From Anaerosomatales bacterium (lineage in GTDB: Bacteria; Actinomycetota; Coriobacteriia; Anaerosomatales; SLCP01), in the NCBI GenBank assembly GCA_029210645.1, contig JARGFT010000003.1, forward strand, positions 45,026 to 109,025: a stretch of DNA of 64,000 bases, in the 5' to 3' direction. How positions within the stretch are numbered: the first letter of the stretch is position 1; each line of letters begins with the position of its first letter. The position numbers and the translations under genes are program-made. Below the pieces are notes generated by a model that saw only the letters and a list, made by a program, of their open reading frames with translations, was not told the DNA's origin and made no database searches. Of this stretch, positions 32,467 through 43,500 are shown one piece after another.

Positions 32467-33672
32467 TCAGGGGCGAAGCCCGACCTGCATGACATCGATC
32501 GTGCGGTAGGAAAAACCTGCCCGGCAAAACGCAAGGTAGAAGCGCCACATGCGGATGAACCGTTCGTCGAATCCGAGCGCACGCACCTCGGGGTGGGCGG
32601 CGTCGAACCGCTGCAGCCACGTGTCGAGGGTGCGGGCGTAGGAGTCGCCGATGAAGCGCGGCTCATCCGTTGCGAGACCGGCATCGCGGGCGGCCTTGTC
32701 GAAGCGCTCGGGACTCGGCAGCATGCCACCGGGGAAGATGTAGCGCTGGATGAAGTCCGGGCCGCTGCGGTACGCCTCGAAGCGCGCCTCGGGGATGGTG
32801 ATCGTCTGCAGCGCCGCGGCTCCTCCGGCCTTCATCAGTTCGCGCACGCGCTTGAAGAAGACGGGCCAGTACTTCTCTCCGACCGCCTCGAACATCTCGA
32901 TCGACACGAGCCGGTCGTAGGTCTCGGAAACGTCGCGGTAGTCCTGCAGCCGGATCTCGATCCTGTCCTCCAGGCCCTCCTCGGCCACGCGCGCCTTCGC
33001 GAAGTCGTGCTGCTCCTGCGAGAGGGTGACCCCCGTCACTCGGCACCCGGCCTGCTTGGCAGCGTGGATGGCGAACCCGCCCCAGCCGCACCCGATCTCG
33101 AGCAGGTTCGAGCGGCTGTCGGGATCGGCGATCTCCAGGATGCGGTCCCACTTGCGGTGCTGTGCCTCGGCCAGATCGCTGCAGTCCTCCTCGAAGCAGG
33201 CGGCCGAGTACGTCATCGTATCGTCGAGCCACAGACGGTAGAAGTCGTTGCCGAGGTCGTAGTGTGCGGCAATGTTGCGCTTCGAGCCGCGACGGCTGTT
33301 GAAGCGAAGAGCGTGCGTCAGCCGGTCGAGGAACCCGGCACGCCGGTTCGCTCCGTCCATACCGCCCGCCGTCATGCCGGCCGCACCGAGATCGAGCACT
33401 GCTCGCAGGTCCGGGGTGTCCCACTCGCCGGCCATGTAGCTCTCGGCGAGCCCGAGAGAACCTTCGCGCGCGATACGTCGTGCGACATTGTGGTCGTGCA
33501 GGGTGACCCGAGCGTGCGGTCCCGGCTCCCGTCCTTCGTACGTCGTGCTGCCGCCGCGGGGCCACGTGATCTCGAGGCCGCCTGCGGGAAGCCCGCGGTC
33601 AAGCATCGTGTCGACGACGCGCTCGGTCAGCGTGGACGGACCCTTCCCGTCGATGGTGCGTGCTGCGCTCAC
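32467..33672 (-). CDS. Cyclopropane-fatty-acid-synthase-family SAM methyltransferase
   Basis: This 401-residue enzyme would methylate the double bond of membrane-phospholipid fatty acids using SAM. The SAM motif LEIGCGWGGF lies at residues 191-200, preceded by KRNIAAHYDLGNDFY and followed by GVTLSQEQ and IEMFEAVGEKYWPVFF. In MTYSAACF the position of E. coli CFA synthase Cys139 seems to be Ala, so the reaction could be a related methylation rather than cyclopropanation. It starts with GTG one base after the DUF1365 stop, firmly in the lipid cluster. Confidence 0.92.
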   Translation of the reverse strand: MSAARTIDGKGPSTLTERVVDTMLDRGLPAGGLEITWPRGGSTTYEGREPGPHARVTLHDHNVARRIAREGSLGLAESYMAGEWDTPDLRAVLDLGAAGMTAGGMDGANRRAGFLDRLTHALRFNSRRGSKRNIAAHYDLGNDFYRLWLDDTMTYSAACFEEDCSDLAEAQHRKWDRILEIADPDSRSNLLEIGCGWGGFAIHAAKQAGCRVTGVTLSQEQHDFAKARVAEEGLEDRIEIRLQDYRDVSETYDRLVSIEMFEAVGEKYWPVFFKRVRELMKAGGAAALQTITIPEARFEAYRSGPDFIQRYIFPGGMLPSPERFDKAARDAGLATDEPRFIGDSYARTLDTWLQRFDAAHPEVRALGFDERFIRMWRFYLAFCRAGFSYRTIDVMQVGLRP

Positions 33673-33673
33673 C

Positions 33674-34444
33674 CTAGGTGGTCTCCTCGGCCGGGGGCTC
33701 GGTGCGCGGTACGTACTTGATGCGCTTGGCGACGATGCGCAGTGCCTGGAAGTGGATGAGCAGCCAGGCCCGTGCCGACATCGGCCCGAAACGCAGGAAG
33801 GTCCTTACGATCTGCCCGTCGGTCAGCGGGCGGGCACCGAGCGAGACCGCAGCCACGAGAAGGAGCGGACCCTTCACGTAGTCGAAAATGCTGACCGACA
33901 ACCGCTCGGCAGGTTCACTGACGTGGAACCGGTAGCGCGCATCCATCTCGATGAAGGGTGATACGTGGAACACCTTCACCTTCTCCGGTGAGCTGCGCCA
34001 GTCGTACGGTGCCCCGCCGTTGTGCAGCAGGTAGTTGTGGTGATCGCCGAAGGTGTTCTGTACCTCCGCGAGAACGGCAATGGGTGTGCCGTCGGCGTGG
34101 AAGCAGTACCAGAACGACACCGGGTAGAACTTGAATCCGAGGACGCGCGGGAAGGTGAGCAGGCGCACGGGGCCACCCTCGAGATCGATGCCTGCGCGGG
34201 CGAGGGTGGCGTCGATCCAGGGACGCCAGGGCGAGCCGTCGCGGGGACCGTGGTCCTTCAGTCTCAGCGAGAAGAGATTCGGCCTGTCCACCGAGAAGAG
34301 CCTCAGCGACGCATCGAGGGCATCGAGTTCGTCGAGGTCCGCGTAGACGAAGTACACACCGTAGCGGAACCGGTTGACGCGAGGGACCTTCCGCTCGTGA
34401 GCAACGGTCCCGACGTAGAGCGTGCTGTGCACCGGGGTTTCCAT
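33674..34444 (-). CDS. DUF1365 family protein
   Basis: This 256-residue protein matches DUF1365 along its length (HSTLYVGTVAHERKVPRVNRF, FPRVLGFKFYPVSFWYC, EVQNTFGDHHNYLLH, KVFHVSPFIEMDARYRF). The family has no settled activity, but it nearly always travels with a flavin amine-oxidase-like gene and a cyclopropane-synthase-like gene, as here. No signal peptide is seen; it is likely cytoplasmic or membrane-surface. It lies nine bases after the FAD oxidoreductase. Confidence 0.92.
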   Translation of the reverse strand: METPVHSTLYVGTVAHERKVPRVNRFRYGVYFVYADLDELDALDASLRLFSVDRPNLFSLRLKDHGPRDGSPWRPWIDATLARAGIDLEGGPVRLLTFPRVLGFKFYPVSFWYCFHADGTPIAVLAEVQNTFGDHHNYLLHNGGAPYDWRSSPEKVKVFHVSPFIEMDARYRFHVSEPAERLSVSIFDYVKGPLLLVAAVSLGARPLTDGQIVRTFLRFGPMSARAWLLIHFQALRIVAKRIKYVPRTEPPAEETT

Positions 34445-34453
34445 GCCTGAATC

Positions 34454-35746
34454 CTATACGACCTGCGTGCGGCTCGCGTCAAGCTCGTCGGCCCACGGCA
34501 GCCCGGCACCGATCGCCTCGGCGACGCGCACCGCGGAGAGCAGACCGTCCTCGTGGAACCCGTATCGCTGCCACGCACCGGTGAACCATGTCCCGCGCCA
34601 GCCCTGGATCTCGGCGAGACGCCCCTGCGCCGCCATCGCGTCTGCCGAGAAGAGCGGGTGCGTGTAGGCGATGCGCGCGATGATGTGCTCCGGGTCGGGC
34701 TCGCGCACAGGGTTGAGCGTGACGAGCAGGGGAGTCTCGACTCCGAGCGGCTGGAGCCGGTTCAGGTAGTACGTCAGCGACAGGCCGCCGCCGGTCATCT
34801 CCGCAGCTTCGGAGTAGTAGTTCCACGAGGCGTGCGTACGCTCGAGCGAGGGCAGGAACGAGGTGTCGGTGTGTAGCACGGTGTCGTTGGGGCTCGCGCC
34901 GAACGCGCCGAGGATCTCGCGCTCGGCGTCGGACGGGTCGGCAAGCATTCCGAGGGCCTGGTCCGCATGGGACGCGATCACCACCGCGTCGTAGAGCTCC
35001 TCACCGCCCGGCCACTGCACGACGACGCCCTCTGGCCGTCTCTCGATCCGCTCGACGGGAGCCGACACGCGAGTCGTTCCGGAGATCGACCGCGCGGCCG
35101 CGTCGACGTAGGTCCGGCTCCCGCCGACCACGCTTCGCCACTGCGGCTTGCCGGTTATGTGCAGCAATCCGTGGTTGTCGCAGAAGCGCAGGAACGACTT
35201 GGCCGGGAATCCGAGCATCTGCCCCGGGGGCGTCGACCAGATCGCAGAACCCATCGGGATGAGGTACCAGTCGGCGAATCCCTTGCCGAGCCCCTCGCGA
35301 TGCAGCAGCTCACCTAAGGTGAGCGAGTCCAGGCTGTCGTCAGCCAGCAGCCGCTCGGCCATGCCCGAGAAGCGCACGATGTCGACGAGCATGCGCAGGA
35401 ACGCCGGGCTCACGAGGTTGCTCCGCTGGGCGAAGACCGAGTCAAGGCCCTTGCCGGCCCACTCGATCCCCTCGCCGGGGCACTGCACGGAGAAGGACAT
35501 GTCGCTCGACGAGTGTTCGATCCCCAGGCGCTCGAAGAAGCGGATGAGGTTCGGGTAGGTTCGCTTGTTGTAGACCATGAAGCCGGTGTCGGCCGGAACG
35601 ATCCTCCCGCCGAGAAGCACGTCGTGAGTATGCGCGTGCCCCCCGAGTCTGTCATCGGCCTCGAAGAGGTCCACTTCGTGCATGGGTGAGAGCAGCCACG
35701 CCGCTCCGGTTCCGGATATTCCCGAGCCGACGACACCTATCCTCAC
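34454..35746 (-). CDS. FAD-dependent amine-oxidase-like/desaturase-like oxidoreductase
   Basis: This 430-residue flavoprotein starts with the dinucleotide fold VRIGVVGSGISGTGAAWLLS, followed by DLFEADDRLGGHAHTHDV and GFMVYNKRTYPNL, typical of the flavin-containing amine-oxidase/phytoene-desaturase superfamily. ITGKPQWRSVVGGSRTYVD and ASWNYY are conserved in the DUF1365-linked subgroup. The GTG start follows GGAGGGGGG; longer upstream readings are rejected. It is the first gene of the leftward lipid cluster. Related clusters in Rhodobacter are linked to furan fatty acids and singlet-oxygen stress. Confidence 0.93.
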   Translation of the reverse strand: MRIGVVGSGISGTGAAWLLSPMHEVDLFEADDRLGGHAHTHDVLLGGRIVPADTGFMVYNKRTYPNLIRFFERLGIEHSSSDMSFSVQCPGEGIEWAGKGLDSVFAQRSNLVSPAFLRMLVDIVRFSGMAERLLADDSLDSLTLGELLHREGLGKGFADWYLIPMGSAIWSTPPGQMLGFPAKSFLRFCDNHGLLHITGKPQWRSVVGGSRTYVDAAARSISGTTRVSAPVERIERRPEGVVVQWPGGEELYDAVVIASHADQALGMLADPSDAEREILGAFGASPNDTVLHTDTSFLPSLERTHASWNYYSEAAEMTGGGLSLTYYLNRLQPLGVETPLLVTLNPVREPDPEHIIARIAYTHPLFSADAMAAQGRLAEIQGWRGTWFTGAWQRYGFHEDGLLSAVRVAEAIGAGLPWADELDASRTQVV

Positions 35747-35858
35747 GTGTTCCCCCCTCCGTTCACGCGCACCGTCCCGTGCGCACCGGTCTCGGGTATA
35801 TGTTCCCGAAGGAGGCGCTCGAAACCCCGGGCGCCCCGCGGGAAATGGAGGTTTCGAC
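35747..35858. promoter_or_regulatory. Divergent promoter region with a small palindrome
   Basis: This 112-bp gap separates the leftward lipid cluster from the rightward SDR gene. TCGGG and CCCGA flank TATATGTT (35792-35809 region), a 5-bp inverted repeat around a -10-like TATATG that reads TATACC on the other strand. It could be a shared operator; no regulator gene is adjacent. Confidence 0.4.
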
Positions 35859-36680
35859 GTGTCGCTCATCCTGATCACCGGCGTGTCCACCGGAATCGGA
35901 CGCGCCCTTGCAGAGCGCTTCGCTCGCGACGGGTGGACGGTCGTCGGAACGGTTCGCGATGCGTCCAAGATGGCCGACGTGCAGTGGCCGGGAGAGGTGC
36001 GGCTCGAGACCGCAGATCTTGCCGAGCGCGGGTCGGGTCGGGCCCTCGCCGGGCGAGTGCTTGCCGCCCATGGGACACCCGACGTGGTGGTCAACAACGC
36101 CGGCACGCTTGAGTTCGGCCCGGTGGAGGACGAATCTCCCGACTCCGCGGAGGAGGTCTTCCGCGTTAACGTCTTCGAGCCGGTCGAGATCATCCGGGCG
36201 CTCGCACCCGCGATGCGCTCGGCAGGCGGGGGAACCGTGGTGAACGTGACCTCGCTCGGCGGGCGGATGGTCTTTCCCTTCTTCACGACATACAACTCCA
36301 GCAAGCATGCGCTCGAGGGGTACTCGGAAGGGCTCTGGCACGAGCTCCAGCTCTCGAAGATACGCGTCAAGGCGGTCGAGCCGGGGTTCGTCGAAACCGC
36401 GGTGTGGGGTAAGTCGGTGCGCAACCGGGGAGACACCCCCTACCAGGGCACCGGTCCGTACGGCCCGGCGATGGAGACGATGGTCGGTTTCGAAGGGTCG
36501 ATCGCGAACCGCTCGACGCCGGAACAGGCCGCCGAGGAGATACGAACGGCGATTCTCGATCCCTCAGACCGGCTTCGCTACCCGGTTGCCGCCTACGCCC
36601 GCCCGATGCTGCGTGCGCGCCGCTGGCTCGGAGACCTGAGGGTGATGCGCTTCTTCCACTCCCGGTGGATGGGGAAGTAG
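35859..36680 (+). CDS. Short-chain dehydrogenase/reductase, divergent from the lipid cluster
   Basis: This 273-residue oxidoreductase has TGVSTGIGRALAERFARDG near its start, VVNNAGTLEFG, and the catalytic NVTSLGGR and YNSSKHALEGYSEGL. The Arg after beta-2 (TVRDASK) points to NADP(H). It resembles the retinol-dehydrogenase-like SDRs that end in a hydrophobic/basic tail (MRFFHSRWMGK). The GTG follows TGGAGG by seven bases. Substrate unknown; the divergent position suggests shared control with the lipid genes. Confidence 0.9.
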   Translation: MSLILITGVSTGIGRALAERFARDGWTVVGTVRDASKMADVQWPGEVRLETADLAERGSGRALAGRVLAAHGTPDVVVNNAGTLEFGPVEDESPDSAEEVFRVNVFEPVEIIRALAPAMRSAGGGTVVNVTSLGGRMVFPFFTTYNSSKHALEGYSEGLWHELQLSKIRVKAVEPGFVETAVWGKSVRNRGDTPYQGTGPYGPAMETMVGFEGSIANRSTPEQAAEEIRTAILDPSDRLRYPVAAYARPMLRARRWLGDLRVMRFFHSRWMGK

Positions 36681-36701
36681 GCGACGGGAGCACGCGGGCG
36701 C

Positions 36702-36738
36702 TTGCGTTGTCATACCAAGATGCATACAATCGGTATGA
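36702..36738 (+). promoter_or_regulatory. Promoter and operator of the VapBC-type toxin-antitoxin pair
   Basis: TTGCGT (36702-36707) and TACAAT (36725-36730) are 17 bp apart. TCATACC (36710-36716) and GGTATGA (36732-36738) form a perfect inverted repeat across the -10, and another CATAC lies between them. This is the usual layout for autorepression by a ribbon-helix-helix antitoxin. Confidence 0.8.
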
Positions 36739-36763
36739 ACGATTGGCTGTCCGAGGAGTAAGC

Positions 36764-37084
36764 ATGGCTGCACGCGTTACGATCACACTGCCCGAGGACG
36801 TGCTCGATAGACTCGACACGATCGCTCGCGAGGAGGGCGTGGCACGCAGCGAGGTCGTTCGTGAAGCTGCGGCGCACTATCTCACGGCGCATGCCACGCG
36901 CGCCGAGGCCGATGCGCGCAAACATGCCGTCGATGACGGGATCGTATGGCTCGAAGGGCTTGCGATGTCCGGCTCAGCAGCTCCCGGCGTAGACAGCCTG
37001 GCGGTCCTTCGGGAGCTTCGGGGAGACGAGGCGGCCGGCACTCCGCTCGAACACGATGGGCGCAGGAGTGAGAGGCGTCGATGA
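36764..37084 (+). CDS. Ribbon-helix-helix antitoxin (VapB-like)
   Basis: This 106-residue protein starts with a ribbon-helix-helix DNA-binding domain (ARVTITLPEDVLDRLDTIA, SEVVREAAAHYL), as in CopG/MetJ-type antitoxins. The rest is a charged tail that would wrap the toxin. ATG 36764 follows GAGGAG by five bases. The stop overlaps the toxin start (ATGA), and the inverted-repeat operator is 26 bp upstream, together typical of an autoregulated toxin-antitoxin operon. Confidence 0.88.
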   Translation: MAARVTITLPEDVLDRLDTIAREEGVARSEVVREAAAHYLTAHATRAEADARKHAVDDGIVWLEGLAMSGSAAPGVDSLAVLRELRGDEAAGTPLEHDGRRSERRR

Positions 37085-37479
37085 ACACGGTGGTGCTCGA
37101 TGCCTCGGTAGGCGTCAAGTGGTTTCGCGACGAGTCCGGTTCGGCGGAGGCCCGCGCGATGCTTCGGTCGCACGGCTCCGGAGAGATACGGATCGTGGTG
37201 CCGTCGCTGTTCGTGTACGAGTTCGCGGGTGTGGCCACGCGACTTCTCCAGCTCGATGAGGCACGGGATCTGTGGGCACGCTTCCTCGACTGGCGCATCA
37301 GCGTGCGCGAGGTCGGGGATTCGCTGATGCGCGACGCGTTCGACATCCGCGAACGGTATGGCTGCACGCTGTACGACGCGCTCTCACCCGCACTTGCAGC
37401 GCAGATCGGGGCGACTCTCTGCTCGGCCGATCGCCGCGCCCATGGCGGAATGCCCGGTGCGGTCATCATCGGCGAGTAG
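37081..37479 (+). CDS. PIN-domain ribonuclease toxin (VapC-like)
   Basis: This 132-residue protein is a PIN-domain nuclease. The four expected acidic residues are seen in VLDASVGVKWF, VYEFAGVA, YDALSPALAAQIG and CSADRR, so it looks active. VapC toxins cut tRNA or rRNA when the antitoxin is lost. The cognate antitoxin precedes it with a four-base overlap. The target RNA cannot be predicted. Confidence 0.9.
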   Translation: MNTVVLDASVGVKWFRDESGSAEARAMLRSHGSGEIRIVVPSLFVYEFAGVATRLLQLDEARDLWARFLDWRISVREVGDSLMRDAFDIRERYGCTLYDALSPALAAQIGATLCSADRRAHGGMPGAVIIGE

Positions 37480-37500
37480 AGCAGCGCCGGTGTCCGGCCC

Positions 37501-40500
37501 CTATCCTCCGAGCAGCATGACCTTCACGCGATGCTCCCGGCCGTCGTCTGCCAGCGGCACGAGGGGCTCGTCGAGCACGGCACCGTCGAGCTCGATCCAC
37601 GCGACGCCCCGGTTCACCCCGCGCGGGTTCTCGACCGTGATGTGGTACGTCGATTCCCCGTCGCGGTAAACCATCTCGAACCCGGGCCACGTCTTCGGGA
37701 TGCACGGATCGACGACAAAATGGCGTTGGCCGCCGCGTGCCAGGGGGCGCAGGCCGAGCAGGTTGTTGACGGTCACCCGGTAGAACCACGACGCCGAGCC
37801 GGTGTACCAGGTCCACCCGCCCCGGCCGGTGTGCGGGGCGACGGCGTAGACGTCGGCAGCCACCACGTACGGTTCGACCTTGTAGCGAGCCATACCCCCG
37901 GTATCGAGTGCGTGGTTGATCGGGTTGATGAGATCTATCAGCGAGACTCCCTCGTCGCCGTCACCCCGATGCAGGTGTGCGAGCGCGACCCAGATCGCCG
38001 CATGCGTGTACTGTCCGCCGTTCTCCCGGACGCCGGGCACATAGCCCTTGATGTAGCCGGGATCGTGCGACATGCGGTCGAACGGCGGTGAGAGCAGGGC
38101 GACCAGCCCGTCCTCCATCCGCACCAGCTTCTCCTCGACCGACTCGAGCGCGCGGGCAGCGCGAGTGGTGTCGCCCTGGCCGGAGATGACCGCCCACGCC
38201 TGAGCGATCGCGTCGATACGGCACTCCTCGGCGTCTTTGGTACCGAGCGGTGTCCCGTCGTCGAAGTATGCGCGGCGGTACCATCCGCCGTCCCAGCCGG
38301 ACTCGTCGGCCGCTGCGACGAGCCGGGCGGCGTGCTCGCGGTAGCGCTCGGCCCGGTCGGGCTCACCCTTCATCACGCAGATCGGCGCGAACGCACGCAG
38401 GGTAACGTCGAGGAACCACGCGAGCCATACGCTCTCGCCGCGCCCCTCGTGTCCGACGCGGTTCATCCCATCGTTCCAGTCGCCGCCGCCGATGAGTGGC
38501 AGCCCGTGTTCGCCGACGTCGAAGGCGAGCTCGAGCGCGGCCACGCAGTGCTCGTAGACGCTCGCGGTCTTCTCGCTCACCGTCGGCTGCACGTAGGCGT
38601 CCTCGGCACCCGGTTCGAGCAGGGGTGCCTCGATGAAGGGGGTTCGCACGTCGAGTACGCTCGTGTCCCCGGTAGCGGCGACGTACTCGGCGGTCACGAA
38701 GGCGAGCCAGTGCCGGTCGTCGGTGATGCGGGTGCGCACGCCCCGGCCGGAGATCGGCTGCCACCAGTGCAGCACGTCGCCCTGTTCGAACTGGCGCCGC
38801 GAGGCCTCGACGATCTGGGCGCGCATGAGGTCGGGGCGTGCAAGCGCAAGTCCGAGCGTGTCCTGCAGTTGGTCGCGGAAGCCGAGGGCTCCTGACGACT
38901 GGTAGGTTGCCGTACGTCCCCAGAGGCGACACGCGAGCGACTGGTAGAGCAGGCGCCCGTTGACGAGCAGGTCAAGCGTCGGGTCCGGGGTGCTCACCTG
39001 GACGGTCTGCAGCATCTCCGTCCACATCGCGCGAACACCCTCGAGCGCGCGGTCCACCGCGCCGGGGGAGCGGTAGCGCGCGACGAGGTCGCGGGCTCCT
39101 TCGAGCCGTTCGGTCTGGCCGAGCATGAACGTGACCTCGCTGCTCTCGCCGGGCGCGAGCGAGACCTCGGTCATGAGCGCGCCGCAGTTGTCGTGGAAGC
39201 GCCCACTGCGCCCGTCAAGGTGCATGCGGTCCATCGCGGCGGGGGCGGCGGGTCGGCGGTTGCGGCCCACGAACTCGCTGCGGCTCGCGGTCCACGAGTG
39301 GAGTGGCCGGTCGCACGCGAGGAAGGTCGACCGGCCGGGGAAATCGGGGTTGTAGTGGTTGTGCGCGGTGAGTGTCTCGTGCTCGGCATCGAACCAGGTC
39401 ACCACCAGATGCTGTGCTTTGCTGCGCGACGAGCCGAGCACCCACTCGACGAACTGGGTCGCGGTGAGCCGCCTCGACACGTTCGACACGTTGGTCAGGC
39501 GAAGGCGCACGAGACGTACGGGATCCTCAGCCGGCACGAACCAGTCGAGTTCGTGGGCGATTCCGTGGGAGGTGTGCTCGAAGCGCGTGTAGCCGAACCC
39601 GTGACGCACGACAAAGGGCTCTGTCGAGCGACAGGGGAGCGGGGTAGGGCTCCAGTACTCGCCGGTCTCCTCGTCGCGGATGTAGATGACCTCGCCCGAG
39701 CCGTCGGAGACCGGGTCGTTGTTCCACGTGGTGATCCGGTTCTCGTGGCTGTTGACCGCCCACGTGCATCCGATGCCGGCCTCGGAGACCAGGCAGCCGA
39801 ACTCGGGCGTGGCGATGACGTTGACCCACGGCGCCGGGGTGGTCGCACCCCCCTCGAGCACGATGACGTACTCGCCGGTGTCCGTGTCGAAGCCGCCCAG
39901 ACCGTTGTCGTGCACGAGCGACGGCCGCTCGAAGGCCGGCGCGTCGAACCCGCGCGGCTCCAGGGCCGACTCCAGTGCAGGTGGATCGGCCGGCCGCTCG
40001 CCGCGGCGGTTGAGTTGCAGCTCGATGGAGCCGCCGTCGCCCTCGAGCACGGCGCGCGCCACGCTCTCGAGCAAGTTCAATACGTCGGGGTGCATCTGGT
40101 CGGAGCGGCGCAGGAAGACGCCGCCCGGCTTGTCGACGAGCTGCAGAGCGTGTCCGGTGCGCACGAGCAGGCGCAGCCGGTCGTCGAGCTCGTCGGAGTA
40201 GGCGGTGGGACGCGTGTTGAGCACGACGAGGTCGGAGACGAGTCCCTTGTGCCGCCAGTACTGGTGGGCAAGGAGCGCCTGACGTACGAGCGGTGCGTGC
40301 TCCGGCTCGTCGATGCGCACGAGCAGGATGGGGTTGTCCCCGGAGATGCCGAGCGACCAGAGCCCGGAGATCGGCAGGCCATTCTCGACCGGCGTCTTGG
40401 CTTTGAGCGGTGAGTACGGATCGGTGAGCAGCAGACGAGACGCGAGTCGCTGCAGCACCACCGCGTCCTCGGCCGCGATCCCCAGGTCTCGCAGCTCGAT

Positions 40501-43500
40501 CTGGGCTGCCGTCCAGGACAGATCGATGGCGCGCTGTGAGGTGCGGATGTCCTGGTAGCGCTCGGCCAGCGTGAGTGCCTCGTCCCGGCTGGCGGCTACG
40601 CCGGTCACGTATGCGAGCCGTGCGCTCTCACCGGGACCGAGCTCGAGCGTATGCCGGATGGCGCACGCCGGGTCGAGCACGGCGCCCGCGGTCCCGGACA
40701 GGGCGCCTCCGGCGTGTACGGCCGCAGGAGTATCTGCGCCGTGCAGCCGTCCGAGGAAGCGGGCGCGGTCGCTCTCGTAACTCCACTCGCACGGACCGTC
40801 TTCGCAGCCCAGCACGTGGAAGCCCCATAGTCGCTCCTCGGCCGAGGAGCGCGGGCGCCGCGAGAAGATCAGCGTGTGCTGTGTGTCGACGGCCTCGGTC
40901 TCGACGAAGAGATTGGAGAAGGCCTTGTGTGCCTGGTCGCCGGCCTGATCGGTCAGCGCGATCTCGAAGTAACTCGTGACCTCGATCCGGTGGGGCGCCA
41001 GTCCACGGTTCGACACGGTGAGACGGCGCACCTCGACGTCGTCTTCGGGAGAGACCGCGACCTCGGTACGGGTCTCGACATCTCCGTCGCGACGGTAATA
41101 CTCGGCTTTGTCCGCCGAGAAGGTGACGTGGTAACTGTCCGGCCGGGTCGAGACCGGGTTGTGCGCTGCCGACCACACCGCGCCGCTGTCAACGTCTCTC
41201 AGGTAGAAGAAGTGCCCCCAGCAGTCGCGAGTGATGTCCTCCCGGTACCGTGTCACCGAGATTCCCTTGTAGCGGCTGTAGCCCCCGCCCCCGTTGGTGA
41301 CCATGACCGAGTAACGGCCGTTGGACAGGAAGTGCGTGGCGGGTGCGGGAGTGTCCGCGAGCGGGTAGGAGCGGGTGACCGGCACCGGCAGCTCTTCGAC
41401 CGAGCGGACCGACTCGACCTCGGCGACGTGGGGCGTGGCGAGCGCCACCGCACGCGGTGCGCGCTCCTGGAGCAGCAGTTCGGCCGAGGCGACGGTCGGG
41501 TCGCAGTGGAAGCGCTCGCGCATGCGGTCACCCGTGAGCGCGTTGCCGATCGCAACGAAGCTCATGCCCTGGTGGTGCGCGAAGTACGAGCGGACCACCG
41601 CCCGCCGTTCGCCGGCGGGTACGCGTCCGGGAGTGAAGTCGACTGCCTCGTAGTACCCGTAGCGCCCGCGAGCGCCGATGTCGGCGAGGCGCCCGAGGTT
41701 AGCGTGGGCGTCATCTGCCGCCACCGGCAGTGCGAGCAGCGTAGCGTAGGGAGCGATGACGATGTCCTCGGACAGGCCGCGCTTCAGGCCGAGACCCGGG
41801 ACGCCGAACGCCTGATACTGGTAGGTCAGGTCCGCGTCGAGCACGTTGAACGCGGACTCCGAGACGCCCCACGGGACTCCGAGTTCCCGCCCGTAGTGGA
41901 TCTGCCGTCTGACCACGGCATCGTAGGTCTGGTCGAGCAGGGTCATCGGCCAGGAGCGCATGACAAGCAGGGGCATGAGGTACTCGAACATCGACGCACT
42001 CCACGAGAGCAGCGCCTGACCACCGTTCGCACGCGTGATCTGTCTGCCGAGCCGGAACCAGTGCTCCTGCGGTACGTCGCCCTTCGCGATGGCGAGGAAC
42101 GACGCGAGACGGCACTCCGAGGCGAGCATGTCGTAGTAGGAATCGTCGAGGTGGCCCTCTGCGGTGTTGTAGCCGATCGAGAAGAGGAGCCGACGCTCGT
42201 CGAAGAGCACCGAGAAGTCGGTGTGTTCCCACATCTCGCGCGCGATGTCGGCCCCGAGGCGGAGTCTGCCGAGGAGCTCACCGCAGGCCGGGCGCGCCGA
42301 GCGCACGCCGTCGGCGACCGTCCCGGCCCACCGCGCCGCGGTCGATCGTTCTGACTCCTCCTCACCCGGTGGATCCTGAACGATGGAGTCCAGGGCCTCG
42401 AGAGCCAGATCGAGGCCTTCGGAGAGCCCCACCAGGCTCGGCACGTGCGTGAGAAGGGGAGCGAGTGCGGCCGCGCGCACGTCGGTGGTCACCGCACGGG
42501 GCACTTCGGAGGTGATGTCGGCCCACGGGGCGAATGTCTCGAGGAGGGCGAGCGCGTCGGTGACCAGGGTGGTGACGCTCTCGAGCGAGGAGCGGATCCG
42601 GGAAGCCGGATCGGTGAGGTGGAGCGTGTCTGCAGAGACGGCTGGAACCGGGGTGCTCTCGAGACCTCCCACCGCGTCGAGCGCCCGCTCGGCAAGGCCG
42701 TGCCAGCGCATCAGCAGCGCGCGCCACCCGCCGGCATCGGTCGGCAGATCGGCGATCGCGGCATCGCGCCGTAGTTCCTCGAGGGCCGTGCGCACCGCGG
42801 AGACCGACTCCTCCGGTGCGAGATGCGTGCGCTCCTCGGCAAGGTCATGAAGCGCGAGTGCGACCGTGTCCTCGAGGCCGGAGCGCAGCTGCGGGCCGAG
42901 GACCGGCGCTTCGGACGCCTCCAGGAGGCCGCCGCGAAGCACGAGCAGGTGGCCGGCGAGGTTACCGCTGTCCACGGTCGAGATGTAGTGCGGCGGCAGC
43001 GGTTCGAGCGTGCGAGTGTCGTACCAGTTGTAGAAGTGGCCCCGGAACCGCCGCATGCCGGCCATCGAGGAGAGCGTGTCCGCCGTGCGCTCCACGAGCG
43101 CGCCCACCGTTTGGTAGCCGAGGTCGTACGCGGTCAGACCTGCGATGAGCTGCAGTCCGATGTTGGTGGGAGAGGTCCGGTAGGCCACCTCGCCCTTCGG
43201 GTCCTCCTGGAAGTTGTCGGGTGCCAGGTGGTTGCCTTCAGGCCCCACGAAGGTCTCGAAGAAGCGCCACGTGGCCCGCGCGGTGTGCCGCAGCTCCTGG
43301 ACGAGTGCGGGCTCCAGAGGCTTGCGCTCCAGTGTCCGCGGGCGCGAGACGCGCCATGCAACGAACGGCCCCGCCGCGAAGAGCATGATGAGTGGCGTGG
43401 CCACTGCCGCTCGTAGGGGGGAGGCAAGCGTGCCCGGCAGGAGCAGGACGATGGCCGCGACAGCGGCGGGGCCGAGACGCCGCAGGTATCCGGAGACGCC

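Noticed and set aside
40876..42354. Long plus-strand frames (also 39193-40413) inside the glucan synthase gene.
   Set aside because: They are the complement of a single uninterrupted, motif-bearing gene and show no recognisable protein.
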